From positions 988,001 through 1,052,000 of the forward strand of contig NC_083675.1 in the NCBI RefSeq assembly GCF_030384665.1: 64,000 bases of DNA, in the 5' to 3' direction. This DNA comes from Lodderomyces elongisporus. Its lineage: Eukaryota > Ascomycota > Pichiomycetes > Serinales > Debaryomycetaceae. Below are positions 53,863 through 64,000 of this stretch, one piece after another. Numbering within the stretch: the first letter of the stretch is position 1; every line of letters starts with the position of its first letter. Both the position numbers and the translations under genes were made by a program. The notes under the pieces are model-generated. The model was not told where the DNA came from. It saw only the letters and a list, made by a program, of their open reading frames with translations, and searched no databases.

Positions 53863-56156
53863 ATGAGTGGGATCCTCAATTTACTAAACGCTGACGAGCT
53901 TATCAGAAGACGCCAGCGCGAGCAGGAGCTTGGCACTAATCCAAGTTTTGCAACACACCATAACACCACTTTTGCAACCACCCAACCACGTCTTCATCCC
54001 CACGATACACCATTAAACACCAACATAGGTTACTGTAACAACTCTACACCACTGAACAGAAACTATACAAACACTCAATTGGCCAATAAGACTTCTCCCA
54101 TCATATCCTCCTCAGAGTCAAGTTCAAGCTCACCCTTGGGAATGGCTTCCTTAACTACATCCACCAATTGGAGCTATGCACCACCAGTCAATAGATTATC
54201 ATTTGAAGGTATCAAAGAAGAAAAGGAAGAGAAAGCAGCAGCAAAAAAAGAAGAAGAAGAAAAAGGAGCAGCAGCAAAAGAGCAGAGACAACGAGATGAA
54301 CCCTTGCTACTACTGCTGCTGCTGCTGCTGCTGTTCCAACAGACAATGGTTAAAACTGAGAGTTTTGCAAAAGAAGACGGGTCTGATAAAGAGACTGCAC
54401 AACCTCAAAGCGAGACATTCTCTTTAAACGAGAGCACAGGTCTTAACTCACATAAACCATTGGTTCATTTGAGAGACCACATTCCAAAATCAAGGATTCG
54501 ACAAGATATCCTTGGGTCAAAGTCATTTGTCAAATTAGCTATAAGAAGAAAATACTCAACAAAGAGAAAGAACAATGATACAAAACAGTCGAAATTGCAC
54601 ATCAAGTCATTGAAAGCAGGAATTAAGATCAAGTTGACCTTATCGCAGAATTTGTTCGCCTTGTACCACAGCTTGATACCATTTACTGACGAGCGCCGTA
54701 TTTATCCACTCTTCCAAGATGAAGATAGCATATCCCAATTAAATGAATTGTTGCGAGACAAAGTCGCCAATTATGCTAATAGCAATGATCATAATATCAG
54801 CAGCCATGGTCTCCACTCTCCTTCTCCAAATTGCACCAACAACGGCACAAACAGCACCACCAACAACGGCACCACCAACTACAACAAGAATCTTATTTCA
54901 AAAGGAGTTCAACTAATTGATAACAATATTGTTGATCTAAGTGAGTATCTGAACAAGATTATCAAATCATTCACAAACGAGATGAATCAGTCGACCCCTA
55001 CCTTCAACTCACTTGATACTGCTGTAAACACACTTTTTCAAAGCAAAGAATATACTCTTATCCGAATAACCAGATCTACTACTGATGATGTTCATGGTAG
55101 CTCGATCTTGAAGTTGGAGACAGCATCACCTGGTGATTTCAATTTGATTGACGACGATGAAAATTCTGATGAGATGTTGCATTCATTGGGAAACCCCAAT
55201 GAAACACCCAATAACCTATTCTTCAAAAAAATAATTGCTAGACCAAGATACAAGAGCAACATGAAAATATACTTCATTCCTGAGAAAGTGAGGTATTCTC
55301 TCTATACAGATTACCGGTCGTTTGAAAGAGATTTGTTCAATGGCGTAATACTGGTGGACTTTGAAAACTATGATAACCCCAATGATTTCAGAATCAAGAG
55401 GGGCAATGGCTATGACAGAAACGTGTATTGCACATTTCCTACAGACCAAGTGTTGCAACACTACAAAGCACTTGTCATGGAAAGTCACCAAAGTAGAGTA
55501 TCTGAAGTACAAACGGTACTGCACCAACCCTCATGTGTTTCATCTCCACAAATTATGAACAAAAGCTTAAATTCGTCTATTAAACGCGACAGCTCAGTAT
55601 CGCCAAACCAAGTCTTGTGGAGTCGACCTCCACCTCCTGTTTCCTCGCAACCATCATTACAAGAGCAACAACAGCAACAAAACCCACCATCATCATCTTC
55701 TTCTTCATTATCACCACCACCACCACCACCAGCACAACAACAACAACAACAGCAACCAACACATATACAAACGTCTTTCATTACGCCATTGCAACCACTT
55801 GTGCAATCTCAAGTGAGATCTCAATCGTATGATGGTAGACTGAGCCAAATCAATCAAGCTCAAGCTCCAAGCAATTTGCCCATGGCTTGTCCACCAATAT
55901 TCAACAACCAATCATCACAGCCTACTATTCCATCTTATCAACCAGGACCACATATGCAGTCACACTTTCAAGGGACACCAGGAAGACACTCTTTGCCCGA
56001 GTTTGTTCAATTGCCTCCCTTGAGAGCGTTGTCCAACACACCTCGCAGCTCAGTAGGCAATGGCCAGCGTCCAATCCAGCTTCCATCCATCTCTTTACAG
56101 CTGATTCCACAGTTCCATTCTGTACAACAACATTTTTCACCACTACCACCTTCATT

Positions 56157-56216
<60 letters not shown>

Positions 56217-56304
56217 AAATTATCATATGCCATTCGGTGTGAACAACCATTATATGAATCTTGCGCATCATCAAGCACAAAATTTCCCACCGCGCCCAAT
56301 GTGA
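53863..56304 (+). CDS. Gln/Pro-rich putative regulatory protein, unnamed
   Basis: An 813-residue protein I cannot name. It opens MSGILNLLNADELIRRRQRE, an amphipathic helix-like start. Residues 110-160 are Lys/Glu/Ala-rich, ending in a run of seven CTG codons (54313-54333) that would read Ser. Residues about 200-560 hold the only fold-like part: a basic segment (KSRIRQDILGSKSFVKLAIRRKYSTKRK), then FALYHSLIPFTDERRIYPLF, and later a compact stretch YSLYTDYRSFERDLFNGVILVDFENY. The remainder (560-813) is Ser/Pro/Gln-rich, with a pure Gln run near the end (56158-56214). No zinc finger, homeodomain, kinase or membrane segment is visible. Composition and the 7.5-kb leader suggest a transcriptional regulator, by inference only. 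It converges with ADE13, 365 bp apart. Confidence 0.75.
56158..56214 (+). repeat. Coding (CAA/CAG)n tract, poly-Gln
   Basis: About nineteen consecutive Gln codons, CAA first then pure CAG. The pure CAG half is likely to vary in length between strains. Confidence 0.95.
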
Positions 56305-56669
56305 ACGATTTCATCCATTCGTTTGTATGTTCACTTCGCATTTACATTCATTTACTTATTCATTCATTTCTTTTGCTACAATATGCTAATTGGTATTAAC
56401 AGAGGGTAATTTCTTTTATATTCTATTTCGAGTGTTTTGTTTACTTGAAACAATATTAGTTCCGTTATTATAGTTGAAGTCTGTTTCTTTTTTTATATCT
56501 TTTTTTTCTTTTCAGTTCGAATAAATATATTTCATCACGTGTTTTGATATTTATTTACTTTGCTATTTAATAATGTAAGGTATATATCAAGTTTCTTTTT
56601 TTTAAAAAAAAGTTTTCTTTTCTCTTTTGTTTTGTTTCATTAATTGTTCTTGCTTAAATGTGCAAAAAT
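56305..56669. other. Convergent 3' region between the Gln-rich gene and ADE13
   Basis: AT-rich with T-runs and a short AAAAAAA-TTTTTTT symmetry near 56598-56612. No gene seen. Confidence 0.65.
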
Positions 56670-58118
56670 TTAAACTTTCAATGCAACATTTTCTTTTGTA
56701 ATGTATTTTTGAAATGGTTTCAAAGCCTCGGCAACATCATTCTTGACAAACTTTTCGGTTTGTTGAGGAGCTCTACCGACAAAAGTCTTTGGGTCCAACA
56801 ACTCGTCTAATTGGTCCCAAATTGGCTTAAAGTATTCAGTCTTTTTAATTCTTTCAATTAAATCGTTATCGCCACCTTCCTGCTTAACGACGGCAGAAGC
56901 TTGGTGCGAAAGCACTCTAATCTCTTCGTGACAGTCTTGTCTCGAGCCACCTTTTTCAACCATAGCCATAATGACATTTTCAGTGGCCATAAATGGCAAT
57001 TCAGCATTAATTCTACGTTCAATAACCTTTGGGTATACAACTAATCCCGAAGTGATATTGAGCATTGTTGACAATAAGATATCACAAGTTAAGAATGCAG
57101 AAGGTAAACTGATTCTTCTAATTGCCGAGTCATCCAAGGTTCTTTCAAACCATTGTACGGAAGCTGTTTGCACAGCATCATTGAACAAGCCACCCAAGTG
57201 TCTAGCAAGTGAACACACACGCTCACATCTCATAGGATTACGCTTGTAAGCCATAGCACTTGAGCCAATTTGTGATTTTTCAAATGGCTCCTCGATTTCC
57301 TTCAAGTTGGCCAATAACCTGATATCAGTAGCAAATTTGTGGGCAGTGGCACCAAATGAAGCAAGTGGGGCCAAAACGTCGATATCTATTTTACGTGAGT
57401 ATGTTTGGCCAGTGCATGGGTAAACGATATCAAAGCCCAAGAGCTCAGTGACTCTCTTGTCCAAAGCTTCAACTTTGTCGTGGTCGCCATGGAAAAGAGC
57501 CAAAAACGAGGCTTGAGTACCGGTGGTACCTTTAACACCTCTCAAACCGATATCGTTTCTTGCTCTAACCATGTTTCTCAAATCCCACAACAATTCTTGC
57601 AACCACAATGTTGCTCTCTTACCAACGGTGGTCAATTGGGCTGGTTGGAAATGGGTCCATCCAAGAACTGGCAAGTCCTTGTAAGTCAATGCAAATTGGC
57701 TCAATCTGTCAATGACATTGACCAATTTGGGGATAAGTACATCGTAAGCGTCTCTCAAAAAGATCAAGTCGGCATTGTCTGTAACAAAACAAGATGTTGC
57801 ACCCAAGTGGATGATACCTGCTGCCTTGGGACATGTTTCACCAAATGTGTGGACGTGGGCCATGACATCGTGACGCACTTTGGCTTCTTCAACAGCAGCA
57901 TCTTTAATCTCTTGATCGGTGATTTCCAAATGCTTTGACATCTCTTCAATTGCCTCATCCGTAATCACACTAAGGCCAACTTCCTTTTCAGCTTTGGCCA
58001 AGTTCAACCACAATTTTCTCCATGTAGAGAATCTGTTTCTCAAAGAGAAAATCTGGGACATTTCCTCAGAGGCATATCTAGAGGATAACGGAGTTTGGTA
58101 TTTATCGTATTCAGACAT
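56670..58118 (-). CDS. ADE13: Adenylosuccinate lyase
   Basis: A 482-residue enzyme of purine synthesis, cleaving fumarate from SAICAR in the main pathway and from adenylosuccinate to give AMP. The length equals that of S. cerevisiae Ade13. The fumarase/aspartase superfamily signature is [15 protein letters not shown] (about residues 283-297), containing the flexible catalytic loop. Upstream blocks are [12 protein letters not shown] (catalytic His region) and [32 protein letters not shown] and the C-terminal QQTEKFVKN also fit. Strong codon bias and full conservation suggest high expression. A TGACTC core (Bas1/Gcn4 type) lies 440 bp upstream. Frame intact. Confidence 0.97.
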   Translation of the reverse strand: MSEYDKYQTPLSSRYASEEMSQIFSLRNRFSTWRKLWLNLAKAEKEVGLSVITDEAIEEMSKHLEITDQEIKDAAVEEAKVRHDVMAHVHTFGETCPKAAGIIHLGATSCFVTDNADLIFLRDAYDVLIPKLVNVIDRLSQFALTYKDLPVLGWTHFQPAQLTTVGKRATLWLQELLWDLRNMVRARNDIGLRGVKGTTGTQASFLALFHGDHDKVEALDKRVTELLGFDIVYPCTGQTYSRKIDIDVLAPLASFGATAHKFATDIRLLANLKEIEEPFEKSQIGSSAMAYKRNPMRCERVCSLARHLGGLFNDAVQTASVQWFERTLDDSAIRRISLPSAFLTCDILLSTMLNITSGLVVYPKVIERRINAELPFMATENVIMAMVEKGGSRQDCHEEIRVLSHQASAVVKQEGGDNDLIERIKKTEYFKPIWDQLDELLDPKTFVGRAPQQTEKFVKNDVAEALKPFQKYITKENVALKV

Positions 58119-58333
58119 ATTGGAATGGATTTGGGACTAATGGAAGGAGAAAAGAAGTTGAAATAAAGGGGGGAAAAAAAAGAAAAGAAGAAACAGAATG
58201 AACAAAATGAACAAAGTGGTTATTCCTTATATATATATATACATAAAAGTGTTTATTTATGTATGTATGTATGTATATATATGTATGTATGTGTGTGTGT
58301 GTGAAGTAACGTATGTTGTATAAGTTGTAGTCC

Positions 58334-58552
58334 CTAATAAACATATTTTTTTTTTTCAAACGTGGGAGACTTTTGTTTTACTCCTTCTTTTGTGGTTGAA
58401 AAAAAAAAAAAAATCAAAATTAATTTCTTCTGTCTCTCTCTTTTTTTTTTTTTTTTTTTTGCTTTCGATGCAGCATCCTCTTCCCTCTTCCTCTTTTCCT
58501 CTTTGACTTCAACAGCGGCTAATTTATTATTAGCAATTTGTACAATTTTCAT
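58334..58552 (-). CDS. Doubtful small Lys-rich reading frame upstream of ADE13
   Basis: A 72-codon frame whose first 35 residues (MKIVQIANNKLAAVEVKEEK..., then Glu/Arg/Lys-rich) look protein-like, before a Lys run from the 20-base poly-T and then noise. The same frame reads Ser-Gln-Pro-Glu-Ser-Glu-Ile just before the ATG, with a stop seven codons earlier. An AG sits between that stop and these codons, so a 3' splice site is conceivable, but I find no matching 5' GTATGT and branch point. It may be a small gene, an exon or chance. Confidence 0.2.
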   Translation of the reverse strand: MKIVQIANNKLAAVEVKEEKRKREEDAASKAKKKKKKRERQKKLILIFFFFSTTKEGVKQKSPTFEKKKYVY

Positions 58553-58558
58553 GATTTC

Positions 58559-58564
58559 TGACTC
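58559..58564. promoter_or_regulatory. TGACTC core upstream of ADE13
   Basis: TGACTC is the Bas1 (and Gcn4) core that drives purine genes in S. cerevisiae. It lies about 440 bp upstream of the ADE13 start. Only six bases, so weak. Confidence 0.3.
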
Positions 58565-59384
58565 CGGTTGGCTTCTGGTTCACTGTTGAGAGTAGAAACT
58601 TTTTACTCAATTATACAATCACAACACATCAGTCTATATCTTCTTCTTCTTCTTCTTCTTTTTGTTTTTTTCCCCCTTCTCTTTTAAAAAAAAGAACATT
58701 TTCTTAAATATGGAGAAGAAGACCTGACCTGTGTTCACACGTGTGGGTTATACATAGCTATCTCGTTCCATTCTCACCCCCCCCTTCCCCCTTCCTCCTT
58801 CCTCTCAACTTCACTTCTTCGGTCACTAAAATGCTTTACTGTTATTTGCTAGTCTTTTCAAATAAGTTTTATAATTATAGTAATAATAATAATAATAATA
58901 ATAATAGTGTTAGTGATAGTAATAAAGAAAAAATACTGTCAAATATACGTACTTATACTTGCTTTCACACTATCAAACAATTTCAGATTTTCACCAACTA
59001 TTCATGAAAACACGTAAAACGACTCATATATGGTTTGCCTATTTTCATAAGAAACTCTCATTTGTTAACAAGCGAAAATACAAGAAGGTTTTTCTGCAAT
59101 CATTTGCAGTTATTTCACTTTGTTTTCAATATTTTTCACTTTTTTTTCCACTTGTATTTCGATTGTGAAAGAGGAAACGTAATTAGTACATGTCGGGTAA
59201 AAGTGGTCGTGTGTGTTACACAAAAATGGGACTGTTTATCATGTTCCGTCGGAGGGATCGATAGATAACTTAATACAACATCCGCCTCTATCTATACATT
59301 CCCTTCCCCGCCGCTCAATCCAAAGGTAGACCAACATATTCTCAAACAAAGTTTACTTGTGGAAGTGCCAGAAGGGAAAATATT

Positions 59385-59385
59385 A

Positions 59386-59417
<32 letters not shown>
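59385..59417. repeat. (AT)n tract next to the Zn2Cys6 gene start
   Basis: About 33 bp of AT-type dinucleotides ending 24 bp before the start codon. Confidence 0.9.
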
Positions 59418-59418
<1 letters not shown>

Positions 59419-59440
59419 AAAGAGAAAATTACAGAAAAGA

Positions 59441-61939
59441 ATGTCGACCTCGACTTCCAATCTGGTGCTAGCAAAAGTGAGTGGTGAAAAGGAGATGTTT
59501 AACAATAAAGTTAGCAAGCAAATAGTCTCGACGAGGCAAAAATCAAAAGCGGCTCCTAAAAGCGCAACAAGATGTTCAGCACAGGCTTCACGTGCATTAA
59601 AGGCATGCGATCTATGCCGAAAACAAAAAACCAGGTGTCTTCGATCACCAGACAAACCCAACTCCTGTGTACGATGCAGTTTTATCAACAAGGTGTGCTC
59701 ATTTCAGTCAGAAGCACTAGACGATCTAGAGGAGAACGAGACTACTAATTCCAACGGCATTTCCAATGATGGACTGAACAATAGGAATTTGTTGCGAAGT
59801 AGTGGAGATAAATTGGACATTATTTTGTATAAAGTAAATGAGCTCCTCGCAATAGCAAGAGGTCACCAAGGAACTTTAACAAGTCCAACAAAAATAGGGA
59901 CAGATGGGAAATTGGGAGTGACGGAGACAGTGGATACAACGAATTCAATGAATTCAGTAGAGGCAATGGAGGCAATGGGGCGATCTGGGTCACGTGCACT
60001 GATGATCAGTTCAGAATTGGGAGCCATTGATGGCCTTTCAGCTCTTTCAAAGAGCGGTGTACGATTGGGTATTGAGACTGGGAAATTTAGCCAGTCAAAC
60101 TCTAATTGTGCTACAGAGACAGATACAGAGACTGATGATATGATGCAAGAAGAATTTAGTTTTGATACCAAATCCACAACACTAAAGACTTCCCCATTTT
60201 CAATCATTGCAAGAGAAACTGGATTTGCATCAAATAAAACTTTAGATGGAACCAGTACACACGGCTCATCCAATATACTTTTGATGCCAATGATGAAGAT
60301 AATGTTTTCGACACCGAAAAGAAAAAATGACAACAAAGTAAATAATTCTACTTTGGTTGATGAAGTTTTGACAAACGTACAAGTTCTTGAACTAGTTGAA
60401 GATTTTAGGCGCAATTATGGCCGGTGGGTGTCATTTCCTTCTACTCTTTCGACTGCAAAACTTGTTCAAGACCTCAGACAAAGCTCACCCTTATTACTAA
60501 CTACTTGCTGCATAACAAGCTTTCGATACTCTGTATTTGAAAACAAGGAAACGATTGAAATCTTTCAAAAATTAGCCAAAGTTTTGGTGTACGAGTTGAA
60601 AGATGCGCTTTTTAAATATACGTGCTACACAGATAATGAATTTGGTGTAGTTGAATTTCTACAAAGCTTGGTGGTTCTCAGTATATACGCATCTTCCATA
60701 ACTTCATTGGTTGGCAGTGTCTCGAAATTAAGTATGGAAGATCCTGAGCTTTCTGATTTTCACCTTGATGCGTGGCAGCTATCAAGTATTGGTTTAACTA
60801 CGTTTTTAACAAGATCAACTTTCCAATTGTTTCAAATCAATACAAAGAAAACAGTTGTAGCACTTGATAAAAAAGCGAATGCAAACCAAAAAATAAAAGT
60901 AAACCTGAAACTGGACTTGCACTTGAACTTGAATCAAGGTTCAGCTTTCAATCTGGATAAGCAACAACAGTTACCATCACAAAACGGAAAATATGAGACA
61001 CTCACCATATTGCGGATCTTCAACCATCTATGCTTAGTTCATATTATTCATTCAGTATTTTCAGCAAGAGCAGCGGTGTTGGATGACGAAAGAATAAATT
61101 TTTGCGATTCTGCTTTGAATTTGTTTAATGCAACAAACTTTGATGGGAGAATGGTTGCCGAGATTGGTGTGCTATATCTCACGTACAAATACCTTCAACT
61201 AAATAGTAAAAACAGTATTGTTACTGCATCCAGCGAAAAAAGTCTGGCCCAGATTGAACTTGAGTATGAGCAAGTATTCCAAGAGTTAAAAAATTGGCAC
61301 AATAGGTGGGAGTATCTTCTCGAGCAACCAGCAATGCAATTTGTTGAGTTTACATTCAATTTCTGCTCGATGCTTATTCATTATGTGCATATATATCAAC
61401 TTTCATACTCGCGTCAGAATATGCAAGCAACAAAGAATACATCAGCAACACCTACATCAACTGCTGAGAGTTCTATACCATTATCATCAACTTCTTCATC
61501 AACTACATCAACAGCATATTCTCGACCTGATTCTGAGTCGTTGTCCATTTTGTTACGCCTGGCCGATACAGACACTTTGATTAAAATGCACAGCTGCGCG
61601 CAATATGTGATTGATCATGCAAACGGCATCGAGAACGACCTGTATTTTGCATATCTTTCCGATCAAATTCATTTTTGCTGCTACTTTTGTGCATTATTTT
61701 ATATTCAACTCGAGTCAATTTTACAGGAGCGAGTAAATACAAAGACTATCGATATTGCAGGGCTAAAAGAGTTTACGAAACAAAGTCACGAGCAACTGAT
61801 ACTGGATATACAACAGCTCTTTTTGAGATTCGAAAGAATCGCTATAGAGACAGAAGATGACAACCCCTCTAGATATGCCACTGATTTGAAAGACTGGTGT
61901 TTGAAATTATTTCAATTAAAATTGAGAAATCAGAGTTGA
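59441..61939 (+). CDS. Zn2Cys6 (zinc-cluster) transcription factor
   Basis: An 832-residue fungal binuclear zinc-cluster regulator. Cys residues at 56, 59, 66, 76, 79 and 86 give the spacing C-2-C-6-C-9-C-2-C-6-C, with the basic recognition helix CRKQKTRC. A linker of Ser/Thr-rich and acidic sequence follows to about residue 290. Residues 300-830 look like the helical fungal middle-homology region common to these factors. A short Ser/Thr run (about 665-690) interrupts it. I cannot name the target pathway; there is no cue in the neighbouring genes. The start codon lies after an (AT)n tract, and the first 50 residues are basic. It converges on the CDF gene with 150 bp between stops. Confidence 0.92.
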   Translation: MSTSTSNLVLAKVSGEKEMFNNKVSKQIVSTRQKSKAAPKSATRCSAQASRALKACDLCRKQKTRCLRSPDKPNSCVRCSFINKVCSFQSEALDDLEENETTNSNGISNDGLNNRNLLRSSGDKLDIILYKVNELLAIARGHQGTLTSPTKIGTDGKLGVTETVDTTNSMNSVEAMEAMGRSGSRALMISSELGAIDGLSALSKSGVRLGIETGKFSQSNSNCATETDTETDDMMQEEFSFDTKSTTLKTSPFSIIARETGFASNKTLDGTSTHGSSNILLMPMMKIMFSTPKRKNDNKVNNSTLVDEVLTNVQVLELVEDFRRNYGRWVSFPSTLSTAKLVQDLRQSSPLLLTTCCITSFRYSVFENKETIEIFQKLAKVLVYELKDALFKYTCYTDNEFGVVEFLQSLVVLSIYASSITSLVGSVSKLSMEDPELSDFHLDAWQLSSIGLTTFLTRSTFQLFQINTKKTVVALDKKANANQKIKVNLKLDLHLNLNQGSAFNLDKQQQLPSQNGKYETLTILRIFNHLCLVHIIHSVFSARAAVLDDERINFCDSALNLFNATNFDGRMVAEIGVLYLTYKYLQLNSKNSIVTASSEKSLAQIELEYEQVFQELKNWHNRWEYLLEQPAMQFVEFTFNFCSMLIHYVHIYQLSYSRQNMQATKNTSATPTSTAESSIPLSSTSSSTTSTAYSRPDSESLSILLRLADTDTLIKMHSCAQYVIDHANGIENDLYFAYLSDQIHFCCYFCALFYIQLESILQERVNTKTIDIAGLKEFTKQSHEQLILDIQQLFLRFERIAIETEDDNPSRYATDLKDWCLKLFQLKLRNQS

Positions 61940-62088
61940 TGAAAGTTGTATATCTAGTTGTTTAATTCTTCTACCTCAAAAGCCGAGGATTTGATTATCT
62001 TTTGTCTAATTCTTCTAATTCTTCTAAGTCTAAAATTTTTTAATAATTATTCTATTTCTAAATAATCTAATTCTAGTTCTGTATAGTC

Positions 62089-64000
62089 TTACTTTAAATG
62101 GCCCTTGAAGTTTCCCTCCATGTAATCGATATGAACGAATGCTCTTTCCACCATAGGTAAACTTTCGATACTATACTGCAATGCCTCGGCAATATCATGA
62201 CAGTCTTTAAATGTGAGGTTGAATTTGTCATTGGCAAACACCACATCAATTTCCACATTTAGGTTATCGCCGACATGGTACACTTTTAAAGCTGTAATTT
62301 GTTTAATGGGCTCTGCAAAACGAAGCGCCATATATAGCACCACTTTATATTCCAATGGATCTGCAACAGCACCAGTGAGGTTGTTTATATGCTCAAATGC
62401 AGTTTTGCCCCAATTGAATATTATATACACAGATAAGAGCAATGCGCCAAGAGGATCAAACCACCAAATATCCCATAGATGACCCAACCACGGCATTAAA
62501 AGCGATACTGTGTTGAAAACAACATCGGTCATTGCATCTTGTGCCAAAGCTTGTACTGATGACGACTGGCTTTTTGAACACCATATCCAGCATCCAAGCT
62601 TGGCCACAATGGTGATCCCCATGATGGCAACAGCATCCGGCCCGATAGTAGCGGCAACGCGTTGCTCAGGCGTACTAAAGAACAAACGCTTGAATGATTC
62701 CTGTCCAACTTGGAAAAAGGAAATAATAATGATTATAGAGAAAATGAGCACCCCCAATGGTTCTAATCTTGACCTACCGACAGGATAAGAGTGCTCGACT
62801 TTCCAATCGTTTTGAGATGCAAGTCTATTGACAATATAAATAATAAATGTCGAAAGGAAATCAAGGATCGAGTCAACTAATGAAGCAGCTACAGATAACG
62901 AGCTGGTGAGCAAAGCAACAATAACTTTACCAATGAGCAAAACCACATTAATAAAAAAATTAACCAAAATGGCTTTCAAAACTTGTGCGCCATCCTCTTC
63001 ATGGTTGAACCCAAGAAACTTGCCACCATCATTATCAACATTACCAGGAACGTCATAAAATCTGGTGTATTTGGAGAGTGATGGTTCTTTGGGGCCCAGT
63101 TCCAAATCATCTGGAGATGTCATGTTTTCAATCATCTCTGCTCCCAAAACCGCACCAGCACCAGCACCAGCACCAGCACCAGCAACGTTGCCATTGCCAA
63201 TGCCATTCCCGTTGCCAGAAGTAGAGACAGGCCCATTTTGCCTGTGGTCGGTGCCATTAGGCTGATCTGCTGCTAAAGAAGTTTGCCTAGTTTTGGCCTT
63301 GGGGTTGTCAACACTGCCATTCTTACTCTTGATTTTCAATGTTTCGTCCATTTCCTCTATGTTATCCAAAGCCACTTTATTGGAACCATCATTGCTGTAA
63401 TTGCTCAACATGTTATAATGTATTTTCCCAGCATCCAAAAAATTGTCAATCTCCTGGTACTTTGTTATCAAAAAGTTTTGCTCCTCATAATATTTTCTTA
63501 TCGCTTTGTTTTTTATATTGTCAGTGTCATCGTTATACGAGGCATACCAATTGTAAAGAGGTTTCATGTTCCCAATTAATCGCGAGGGTCTCAAGTTGTT
63601 GACAATATCAATAATACTCATTCTTCGACGCTCGAAAAGCGCACTATCAGGAATGAATGAGCTTGTACTTGCATCTTGATGTGAAAAGAATGTGTGTGCT
63701 AATTGAGAAGTACTTTTGTTGGTGTTGATGAGTGAAGTTTCAAATGGAGACGCAGGATTAGTTACTGAGTGGTGACTCGATAAAAGTCGATGATACAATG
63801 GTCGTTCAGGACTAAGTTTTCCAAATTCGTTAACAGATAGAGAATATCGACGTTTGGGGCAACCGAATTCACCAAACTCTGTATAACCTGAGTTGGGTAA
63901 ATTGCTCAATGCATTACCTGACGGTGGTCGACGTAAATTGGTAGATCCGGGCGGCGCAATTGGTGGTGCAGATGGTGGACGTGGCGGGGAACTTGCGGCC
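62089..64000 (-). CDS. Cation diffusion facilitator, Mn-type (5' end beyond window)
   Basis: A metal/proton antiporter of the CDF family, cut by the right edge. The frame stays open to 64000 with Pro/Ser/Ala-rich codons and no ATG in frame at the left end of the readable part, so the true start is outside. The transporter half has six membrane segments. The metal-binding pairs are DxxxD in both key helices: DSILD (about 62860-62880) and DAMTD (about 62520-62545). The DxxxD/DxxxD pattern is typical of Mn-type CDFs, whereas zinc types have HxxxD. The cytosolic C-terminal domain ends FVHIDYMEGNFKGH. The long N-terminal tail is polar, with an Ala-Gly run from repeated GCTGGT codons. Likely role: Mn or Fe export to an organelle. 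The partial state is a window artefact. Confidence 0.9.
   Translation of the reverse strand, partial: AASSPPRPPSAPPIAPPGSTNLRRPPSGNALSNLPNSGYTEFGEFGCPKRRYSLSVNEFGKLSPERPLYHRLLSSHHSVTNPASPFETSLINTNKSTSQLAHTFFSHQDASTSSFIPDSALFERRRMSIIDIVNNLRPSRLIGNMKPLYNWYASYNDDTDNIKNKAIRKYYEEQNFLITKYQEIDNFLDAGKIHYNMLSNYSNDGSNKVALDNIEEMDETLKIKSKNGSVDNPKAKTRQTSLAADQPNGTDHRQNGPVSTSGNGNGIGNGNVAGAGAGAGAGAVLGAEMIENMTSPDDLELGPKEPSLSKYTRFYDVPGNVDNDGGKFLGFNHEEDGAQVLKAILVNFFINVVLLIGKVIVALLTSSLSVAASLVDSILDFLSTFIIYIVNRLASQNDWKVEHSYPVGRSRLEPLGVLIFSIIIIISFFQVGQESFKRLFFSTPEQRVAATIGPDAVAIMGITIVAKLGCWIWCSKSQSSSVQALAQDAMTDVVFNTVSLLMPWLGHLWDIWWFDPLGALLLSVYIIFNWGKTAFEHINNLTGAVADPLEYKVVLYMALRFAEPIKQITALKVYHVGDNLNVEIDVVFANDKFNLTFKDCHDIAEALQYSIESLPMVERAFVHIDYMEGNFKGHLK

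Larger units (their letters stand above)
58119..59440. other. ADE13 promoter and leader of the Zn2Cys6 gene
   Basis: Divergent region. It contains TATG and (TG)n runs (58256-58302), poly-T 20 bases long at 58441-58460, (TTC)n at 58639-58660, (AAT)n at 58881-58905, and (AT)n at 59385-59417 just before the transcription-factor start. A small Lys-rich frame on the minus strand is listed separately. Confidence 0.6.

Overview
The window looks like nuclear chromosomal DNA of a budding yeast of the CUG-Ser (CTG) clade. Lodderomyces elongisporus or a close relative is my best guess (inference). The coding regions are long, unspliced and AT-rich, and many closely match Saccharomyces/Candida families (CDC28, SAT4, SIS1, LST8, RLP7, ADE13, IFA38). 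CTG codons cluster in Ser/Thr/Ala/Gly/Gln-rich disordered tracts, and one CTG in the SAT4 kinase domain sits where S. cerevisiae has a small residue. Both facts fit CUG read as serine, so leucines written from CTG in a standard translation should be read as serine. Gene-free DNA is unusually long and full of micro- and minisatellites. I recognise no tRNA, rRNA, transposon or CRISPR array.

Layout. (1) 1-3.4 kb is a gene-free leader of SOK1 (Tcp11 family, linked to PKA signalling), which converges on an unnamed membrane protein (7.0-7.8 kb). A secreted GH92 alpha-mannosidase lies behind that on the same strand (8.5-10.9 kb). (2) 10.9-16.7 kb is mostly non-coding and repeat-rich, with one small unnamed gene (12.85-13.36 kb, minus). 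(3) 16.7-30.8 kb is dense with housekeeping and signalling genes: SAT4/HAL4 kinase, CDC28, a tail-anchored unknown (minus), LGE1, IFA38, SIS1 and LST8. (4) 31-41 kb holds a SMYD-type SET-domain protein (minus), a secreted acid-sphingomyelinase-like phosphodiesterase, and an RFX transcription factor (minus). (5) 41-45.5 kb is a 4.5-kb divergent non-coding region leading to RLP7. (6) 46.3-53.9 kb is a 7.5-kb gene-free stretch ahead of a large Gln-rich unknown protein. (7) 56.7-64 kb holds ADE13 (minus), a Zn2Cys6 transcription factor and a cation-diffusion-facilitator transporter (minus) that runs off the right edge.

From memory, SAT4, CDC28, IFA38, SIS1, LST8, RFX1, RLP7 and ADE13 are also neighbours in Candida albicans. 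This block is therefore probably ancestral to the clade; I could not check it. The genes are a eukaryotic neighbourhood, not an operon. Shared themes are growth and nutrient signalling (SOK1, SAT4, LST8/TORC, CDC28), protein folding (SIS1), ribosome assembly (RLP7), chromatin (LGE1, SET protein) and lipid or cell-surface metabolism (IFA38, sphingomyelinase-like, GH92).

The points most worth following are the very long leader of the Gln-rich unknown with its recurrent CCGGATG word, two independent 10-bp-period tandem repeats in divergent promoters, lineage-specific low-complexity additions to normally rigid proteins (LST8, CDC28), and several well-placed promoter motifs (HSE at SIS1, MCB at CDC28).
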